DNA from: Kingdonia uniflora
Lineage: Eukaryota; Streptophyta; Magnoliopsida; Ranunculales; Circaeasteraceae
Assembly (NCBI GenBank): GCA_014058105.1
Contig: JACGCM010000679.1
Coordinates: 434,001 to 498,000 of the forward strand
DNA length: 64,000 nt
Direction of reading: 5' to 3'
Shown here: positions 38,301 to 47,300 of the stretch, piece after piece
Layout: each line of letters starts with the position of its first letter
How positions within the stretch are numbered: the stretch's first letter is position 1
The notes under the pieces: model-generated
The model's input: only the letters and a program-made list of their open reading frames with translations
Told to the model about the DNA's origin: nothing
Database searches by the model: none
Translations under genes and position numbers: made by a program

Positions 38301-41300
38301 ATGAGACAAGGAATTGCTTACGCCATGGTTTGTGCGATGTCTACCGCCCCTACCTCACTACCTGACGAGTTGCAGCCACTTCTTGGTAGGTTCCCCGCGT
38401 CTGCCAGGAGCCGGATCCACCAGAGTTACCTCTATTACAAGATATTCAACATAATATTGATTTGATTTTAGGGGTGCCTTTGCCTAATTTGCCCCATTAT
38501 CGTATGACCCCCGCAGAGCATGCAGAGTTACAAAGATAAGTCACTGAGTTATGTGCCATAGGGGTTATAAGGGAGAACATGTCACTAGTAGCAGTTCCAG
38601 TCCTCTTAGTCCCCAAGAAGGACGGGAGTTACCGTATGTGTGTTGATTGTTGGGCAGTTAACAAAATCACGGTGAAGTACAAATTTCCCATTCCTCGATT
38701 CGAGGATATTATCGATGATCTATATGGCGCTTGGTTCTTCTCCAAGTTAGATCTTAAAAGCGGGTACCACCAGATTTGCATGCGACCTGGGGATGAGTGG
38801 AAGACAACTTTTAAGACCAAAGATAGTCTATATGAGTGGTTAGTGATGCCTTTTGGGCTATCTAACGCACTGTCCACATTTATGAGATTGATGACCGAGG
38901 TACTACGAGACTGTATTGCAGAGGTTTGCGGTTGTCTACTTCGATGATATTCTTATACACAGCCGCACCAAGGAGGAACATCTTATTCATGTGGAGAGAG
39001 TTTTAGAGTCCCTGTATTAGCACCGGTTATTTCTTCAATTGAAGAAGTGTTCTTTCCTCGTCGATGCTGTGTAGTTTTTGGGGTATGTTATTTCGTCAGA
39101 GGGGATCAAGGTAGATCAGAAAAAGGTAGATACAATCAGGAACTGGCCAGTCTCTACCACGATGATACATGTACGGAATTTTCATTGGTTGGCTACGTTC
39201 TTCAGACGATTCATAGACGGATTCAACAGTATTATGGCACCGATCACGTCACTTATGGGAAATATGCCTTTTGAGTGGACTTCTGAGGCTGAAGAGGCAT
39301 TCTGATTGATCAAACAGAAGCTTGCCACAACTCTTGTTCTTGCATTACTAGATTTTTTGGGGCCGGTTTTCGAGGTTACTACGGACGTATGTAAGACTGG
39401 GATTCGTGCTACGTTTTCACAGTCTGGGAGGCCGGTGGCTTATTTTAGTGAGAAGTTATTTGGAGCACAGTTGAACTACAACACGTATGACATAGAGTTG
39501 CTAGCGGTAGTGCAGTCTTTATGCCATTGGCGACATTATTTGGTTCATCGGGAGTTCGTTATCCATTCGGATTATGACGCACTACGACACATGTATAGTC
39601 AGTAGAGGGCGTCGGACGTCGACAGACAGGCATGCCAACTGGTTCACAGAGCTTCGATTTTCACATTCAGCACATCAAGGGTAAGGAAAATGGGTTTGTT
39701 GACAAGATCAGCAGGACAACTTATCTCTTGGTCACACTACGCTGCTCTGTATTTGGGTTTTCTGAGTTACGTGCCTTGTACCATTCTGATGAGTATTTTG
39801 AGCATATTTACGAGTCATATGGCTAATACCAGGGTTCTCATCAGGATTACACTATTAAGGACGGGTACTTATTTAAGGGTACCGCCCTTTGTGTCTCGAG
39901 TTCCTCTATGCGGGAACGACTGATTGCAGATATCCATGCTAGGGGTCTTGGGGGACATTTCAGAGTAATCAAGACCATGGCCCTTATACGAGAGCGGTAT
40001 TTCTGGAACACTATGTGCAAGGATGTTAATGTTTTTATCTAACGTTGTTATTCTTGTGCAATGGCTAAAGGGAGAGAGCAGAATATTGGCCTTTACACAC
40101 CTTTACCCATTCCTTTAAGCCTTGGAGAGATGTTTCGATGGACTTTGTCACAGGGTTGCCAAAGACAAATGGTTTTGACTGTCTTTGTGGTTGTTGATCG
40201 ATTCTCAAAATGACACATTTTATACACTGCACTAAGACGGAAGATGCGGCTCACGTGGCTCGACTGTTCTTCAAGAAGTGATGCGTTTACATGGAGTTCT
40301 GCAGTCAATTACTTCCGATAGGCTTGCAGAGTGGGATTTTTTCACAGGCCGAGTTTGCCTTCAATAGTTCTGACAACAGTTCGACGGGACTATCTCCTTT
40401 TCAGATCATGCATTGGATTTAACACCTATTCCCCAGCTAGTACCTACTTTTGACAGTGCAGCAGAGTTTGCTGAGTCCATTCGGGTGATACATGAGGAGG
40501 TCCGATGACATTTAGCAGATGTTTATGCAGGAGTAAAGGAGAGGGTGTATGGGCATAGGCGTGATGTTATCTTTTCACCTGGAGACCTGGTTATGCTCTA
40601 TATAGAGACGGGCCGTCACACGGGAGTAGTGTCTAAACTTTTCTTGCGTAAATCAGGGCCTTATCGCATCATTTGGTGCTACGGGGAAAATGTTTATGAA
40701 CTTGACATTCTTGGAGCGCGATCTCATGTTGTCAATGTCAAACTTTTGACTCAGTTCTATGGGGACATTCCAGCACAACCAGTGACACTTGCACCTAATG
40801 TTGTAATGACTAATGAGATTGATGAGATATTGGATAGCCGTTTAGACGCCGCAGGTTATGTTGAATTTTTGGTATGATGGGTTGGTCGTACAGATGAGGA
40901 GGATTCATTGATTTCGGGGGAATCTTTCGCATGGATAGATCCGACATTTTACGATGATTATATACGGCTACGGAATTCGCGGTCGAATTCTTCTTAGGAG
41001 GGGAGAGTTGATAGATCATGCGTCGTGGGTCGTCTACCTGCGAGGCCACGTATCTTCTACTTTAGCTATATATTGATGTTAGGAGCCTTACTAGTTTTTC
41101 AGTTCTCTTGTTTTTAGTTGAGGGGAAAACTCTAAGAAATCCTAGAATTACAATAGGAGATAATTTGTTGCTTCCGCAGTCGTAGTAACTAACATTAAGT
41201 GTAATTTTAGAGTGAGAAACAAAGTTTTTTGGGAGAGAGAGGTTAGTGGTAGTTGATTTTGGTTTGGAGATGGGTGATTTACAATTAGGGATGAGCGATT

Positions 41301-44300
41301 TCGATTAGGGATGAGTAATTTTGGGCTGGGATGAGTAGTTCTGAGAATAGTGGTTTAGGTTTAAGTGATTTTTATTTATTGAGGAAGAGTGGTTTTGAAT
41401 TGTTAGCGGAGAGTATTCTCGGCAGTTTATATCATTTTTAACTTTTTAGGGTCCAGAAGCTAAAAAAGACAATCAAGGGGGGTTAGACCAATTTGTGGTC
41501 ATTATGTAGGGTCTAAAAGCTAATTTGACCTTTTTTTTATTGTAAATCTTGCATCAAATGGCATTCATATAACTGTGGTCTATGATACCCTTTATTCTCA
41601 CCCCTCATTTTTCAACTTGGTGTTGACATTTGAAGTGGAAGAAAAACATCACGAGGATAATAAATAACTAGTATGATCTCAAAAATTAAAGGTTTATGAA
41701 GATTAAAAACAAATTAAATAGAGAAAAATGATTTAAGAGCAAACAACCAAATCGGAGTTGTTGGGTTTGCATGAATGTTTAATTGGGAGATTAATACATT
41801 TACTCTATTTAGGCTGTTTCCAAAATTGTCCTTTTTGTTAGGTTTCCGTTGTTCGTATTGTGTTTCTTATTTGGCAAACTCGAGTTACATTACTTGTATT
41901 TAGGTTTTGTGATTATCATAATCGAGATTTTGGTAAAATAGTAATTATTTTATTATCATTTTCTAAATATCTCATAATATAGTTATGGAGTTTAAATATA
42001 TTGTAGCCTGTAATCGAGTTTTTGGTTTTAATACACCGGTTGCAACATTAACATGAGACAATGCACATTTTGTGTCGCAATGAAATGCGTCGTTGTTTTG
42101 AGATCACGTGTTATAGGATATTACGAAGAGAGTTGCTTTGCACCCAAAGGCCGCATTAATCGCATCAATGCACTATTGGGATTTCATGATGCTTTAGGAT
42201 GATGCCTTTGCTACTAGAATTTTTAGGCTTTCTAGATTTTCCACTTTTGTTTTCACTCTTCTATGTGCATTTTCTAAAAATATATGAAGTTTTTGCTTAG
42301 TTTGAAAAAGTAATCTTCCATACTCCGTCTTGGATGATTGGTCCATTTAAGCTTTTCAAGTGCCTTTGTTTAATGTAAACGCACGACGTGGAAGCAAGAT
42401 CGTGGTATGTTTAAGATTAACCTAATTATCAAATTAGGGTTTCTTCTAAATTCTAAACAAAAATTAAAACTAAATTGAAACTTAACTGAATTTTATTCAA
42501 CAATCAACCAAAACAACCTCCTGAAACAATAGAACTAACATCCCACAAGGGGGATTGATATTAGCAACCCTAATTCTAATCTAACTAGAAAATCTACTAA
42601 AGTTGGGAAAACTTCCTCTTTAATCTTGTGTTGGTTGAACAAGCAAGTCCCTAAATTCTACCTAGCATATCCAGCAATGGAGACGCTTGAATCAAAATGA
42701 CATAAATTTTAATATCTCATGACATGTGAGAAGTGATCATGAGAGGATGTTTCACATCATTATATATTTACAGGGGGTTCCTTGAACTTAGAAATGTATG
42801 AAAATTGTAATTTTATAAGTCACATTAAAAAATATGACTTCTTTAGGCTCTCTGGCTTCGAATCACTCATTTAGGCCCATCCAGGAAATGTCACAGGGTT
42901 CATTTTTGATTATCCATTTATTATCAAAGCCCATGTCTTGGATCATGCCCTTTTGGTGTACGCCCTGTCATAGCATTTGTGACAATATCTCTTTGTATAT
43001 GCAAATATTTAATATCATCCAACACTACGTTGGTAAAATGTATTGAACATGGACTTTTAAATAAACTCATTTGCGTCTTTCATGCTGTTATATATGTCAG
43101 TGTAATTTCTAGCAAATTAGACAGAGTGATATTCCTAACAACTTAGACCACAAGTTCTTCCACAACTTTGTCGGCCACATTATTTAGCATCTGTTGTATA
43201 CTTAAATGGATAATAAGTGAAGTTTCAAAAGGATTTTAGAAAGGCAGTCTATTTTGGTCTGTTCAACAAAATATTTATGGTGGAACATGATTTTTTATCG
43301 AACCACACATGTAATATAATCATACGCCCAATTTACTTCTATTGTGCTCTATATGTCTCCAGTCACCCATGTACCATCTCATTCTCTTTCGTGAATTTGT
43401 TTCTAACCTCTTGATAAAAGGGTTGTTTCATATCTCATCGCATATGCCATGCAGAATCCAACATCTCCACCCGAAATGGGTTTTTGACAAAGCGAAAAGG
43501 TAAAACATTCACTTCCAAACATTTAACAACTTTTCGGTGAATGTATCTCTATCTTGTTTTTTATATGCTCATTTATAGTGGTTTGGGATTACTTTTGACT
43601 AGGCTTATTATCCTTTTTTGGTACAAAGGCACCCTTAAGCCTTTTCCCATGCTTGCTCTTTTCTCACTTTTTTGCGACCTCTATGACCTCTTCTTCCTGC
43701 TCCTATTAAACAAATCAACATCTTCATCATCATATCTCTTCGTCTTAGCGTCTGTCAAAATTTTAAATATAAATTTTGACGTTACATTATCCAAACAATT
43801 CTTCCATTCTTACACATTCTTATGGTATGTGCAAGGAGATGTTTCATTCAGGAAACACCTCTCCCATCTTTACGCCCACAATATTACATCGTATAGTTTG
43901 TTTGTTTCCCTTCTGCACTAAGATCCATGTTCCCATGTGATGTTTACAAACACCATCTTCAATTACAACAAGCATAATAATCAATTGAAAAATAATGAAT
44001 ACATCATGTTTATCAAAAGAAGAAGAAAAAAACTCAAATAAAGTTGAAAACTTTGTTCTGCTGGATTTGTGGTTTATGATTTAGCTCGAGATATAAAAGG
44101 GTATCATGTCATTGAAAGTATAAGAACATAGGAAGAAACGACTACTTTTTTTTTTTCTTGGCCAAAAGTAAGTGAAAGGATATTTGTATTTATTTAAAAC
44201 CCTACAAATACGTTTTAGACTTTAAAACTTCAATATTACCTAAATTTGAAGTTTCCAATGCTAGATAGACATTTAAAAAATGAAACATATGTATATTTGG

Positions 44301-47300
44301 CCAATTGAAGTGTTATTTAGTATAAAATAACCAAATTTTGAATCATTAGTTGAAACTATGCTTTTTTTTGTCATTCCGGAACCTATGGTTCAAATTCTTT
44401 GTAGTAAGATTCGTAAGACTCTTCTACGATTAAAATCTAAGTCGTGCCATTTTCTTTATATGCAACTTTTTCATACAGCCGGAATAGTTATGGGTTCTAT
44501 CGATTTGAATCATGCATTTCTTACAAATAGTGTCACTTTGACAACACTTGATAGGTCACGACCTCGAGGATCGTTCTCACCCGCTTCGGCTTTACTGGAG
44601 TTTTTCTATTGTTTGCTTTAGTTAATAAGGAGCTGGGCTCCAATAGTTTAGTTAGTTTTGTTTTGAGATAGAAGGTTTTGCCTAGCCTAGTGGAAAACTA
44701 GACACCCTAATTTTTGTGATTTGGATTATCTTTGAATAAAGAAGAAATTATTGTATGAGGCCTCAATTAGTATGAAAATAACATTTTGTACCCTAAACTT
44801 TGTAAAACTACGACTAGACCCAAACTTCAATCTTCGCTAACATTTACTACCCTAATAAAGAAAAATACCAAGATTACCCATTGTTTCAATGTGGCCACCG
44901 GGTGAGACAAGTCATTTTCTTTTCAACAAACTCCCTAAAGTTCCTTCTTCACAACAAACTTCCACTTCCATTTTCACAAAACCTAAAATTTTGGGATAGT
45001 TTGTTAATGTTAGGATTCTCTCTTTCTCTTTCTCTTTCTCCTGGACTCGTCCTCTCTTATTCTTAAATCAACTTTTTATATCATGTCCTTCAAGTTATAT
45101 TTTTCATGTGTTTCTTCATACTCAATGCATGTGTTGGTGCCATTTGTTTTCTACTTATTTATTCATTTATTTATCTAAAGAGATTCTCTTTATTTAAACT
45201 GTTTATTAAGTTTTGATCTGTAAAGGTCTTTGTTTGGTCTCTGTTCCGGCTTTGTCTCAGATTACTTTCTTGGTGTCATTCGTTTCTCTTTAAAAATTCT
45301 AATTTACTTGGTATTTAGGTTCAACTTCGTAAGTAATGGATGATAGATTGTAGTAATTTCATGGACAATCAATTGATACATTTTGACTTCGAAGCTTTAC
45401 TGTGAACTTCTATGGTAAATTCCATACTATTTAACATTGGAGTTTACTTAAGACAAACATTGAAGACTTAATTGTGATTAGATGACGAGCTGAAAGAGAA
45501 AACAAGTAGTTGAAGAAAGGCTCATCTTTTCCTCCTTCCACATCGGGTGATCTTTGAATTGCTCAACCCGGTGCTAGCAATGATTACAATCCCAAACACA
45601 TATCAAATATATGATTTAAAACAATAATAACAATGACTGGTTGAAAAGAAGAAGAAATGAAGAGTCTGTTCGCGCAAGGAAAGAACACTAATGTTTGTTA
45701 CAGAGCACCTCTTCACCCGGTTACAAAGTTCATAAAAAGGGTATACTCGGTATTTAGTTTTATTAGGTATTATGAGTAAATAAAGTTTAAAGTAGGGTAC
45801 TAAAAGTAATTTTTTGAATTTTAGGGTACTGAATGTAATTTTTAAAGTACTTTGGGCTTCATACAATAATTCCTTCTTGAATAGAATCGAGCTTCCGCTA
45901 ATTATTTTTATCAATGCTATTCTCGGGGTATTGGGATACCCCCGTTATTTTACAAGAGCAGTGAGCATTCTTCTAACATATTCGCTGTGTCTAGAGCTGC
46001 AACAACCTTAGGCATATTAGTAGAGATGAGTTCTCTGAAATTACATGTGGGTACCTAAAATCACATTTTGCTTGAGAGGAGAAAAATATTTGTGCAGATT
46101 TGGACAGTCTTTGAGACCAGATTGATGTATACTATTTTTGCGGAAGCTAAAAAATTGGTAACAAAAAAGAAACAAATGGATTGTGAGTGATTAATTGATA
46201 ATCTTAGAGCAATCAGAGATATTTTCGTATTTATCAAAACTCAAACTCATACATCAAATGACGCTCTACGTTGGAGGCCGGGTTCCTTATTTACTTAGTT
46301 TCTCCTAACACAACAGAAGTAGAGAAACACCCAAAATGACAGACTACCATGACGAGCCCTCGCATCACTTTTGGGTCTACTTAGTCATGCTATGAAAAGA
46401 AAGTTCAACGTCTCTATGGAAGTCGAACCATGAAAATCCTCTATTTTATTGGTTTTGGTAGTCCTTGAGGTATAAGAGTTGAGTTCGTTCCGAGTACCTC
46501 AATGAAACTGTACGTAATCAATCACTTTTCATGTCTTTTGACACGTGCACAAATTTTTGTCACTGGGAAATTCTGCTCTTTAAGACTTGGGCAGAAAGTT
46601 GTGTAGCAGTGTAAGTCCTGCATGTTTTTTGTTTCACCTATCTATATACGTGTCAATATCAATGATGTCATTTGGAGACTCTACTTCTTTAACCCTGCTC
46701 CTATTAGGGTTTAGGTTGCAAGCTACGTAAATAAAATATGGTTGTGGAGGCTGAACTAAGATGTTAAGCTCTCTTTGTTGTTGTTTTCGTATATTTTTCC
46801 GTACTTTTTCCTATTAGGACTTTAGTTGAAAGTTGTGCTTGTAAATCATGATCGTGGAGGCTGAATCATGCAGGGAGATTATCGGTTTATAGATCTCTGA
46901 AATACCGGAAAGTCGGAGACTAAAAATTTATCTCAAGGAAATTTGGATTTCAATGAATAAAATAAATATGTGCAATGGGATGCCTAGTTCTTTGCAGTGT
47001 GAAATTTATTACAGAAATGTTTCTGCACTGGTTACGGATATATCGGAATTTTGTGCAAAATGAATATTTTGATACTTTGTATTAGCTACTTTGTTGGTGA
47101 TTATTTTATGATGAGTGGCTGGAAACTGAACAGGTCATCGCTTCAGAAAATCAGTCTGTACGGTGGACAACTCCTGTTGGACTTCCTGTGGTGCAGCCTT
47201 ACCGCAAATTAGGAACCTATATTGTAAGTGCTCTAGTTATAAACTGAAAGTACGGATGTTATGTCATTGTTCACCATCCTTGAGATAGAAAACATGGGTT

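Larger units (their letters stand above)
37270..41194 (+). mobile_element. Ty3/Gypsy chromovirus with 187-bp LTRs and TTAAG target duplication (intron 14)
   Basis: A complete but dead 3.9-kb LTR retrotransposon in the same direction as RpoT. LTRs are TG...CA bounded (37270-37456 and 41009-41194) and differ at about 15 sites plus small gaps, near 8%. TTAAG flanks both sides (37265-37269, 41195-41199). A primer-binding site resembling tRNA-Met (TTGGTACGAGAGCC) follows the 5' LTR, and a purine tract AGGAGGGGAGAG precedes the 3' LTR. Inside, the order is RT, RNase H, integrase, chromodomain-like C-terminus, which is the Gypsy order. Gag and protease are not recognisable, and much of the integrase core is missing. 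Confidence 0.92.
36993..41530. mobile_element. Element with about 90-bp terminal inverted repeats, interrupted by a chromovirus
   Basis: The left arm (36993-37083) starts GGGCAAATTAGCTTTTAGAC. The complement of the right arm (41530-41446) starts GGTCAAATTAGCTTTTAGAC, and the arms stay alike over about 88 bp. Without the chromovirus the unit is about 600 bp, the size of a MITE or small MULE derivative. No clean target duplication was seen. The inside has no coding sequence. Confidence 0.75.

Noticed and set aside
37766..38302. Long frames on both strands in the chromovirus leader
   Set aside because: They arise from the GC-rich GGCAC repeat, which lacks stops in several frames; they resemble no gag protein.
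43541..43921. 126-codon plus-strand membrane-like protein
   Set aside because: Hydrophobic only because it is the complement of a charged DUF659-like coding remnant on the minus strand.
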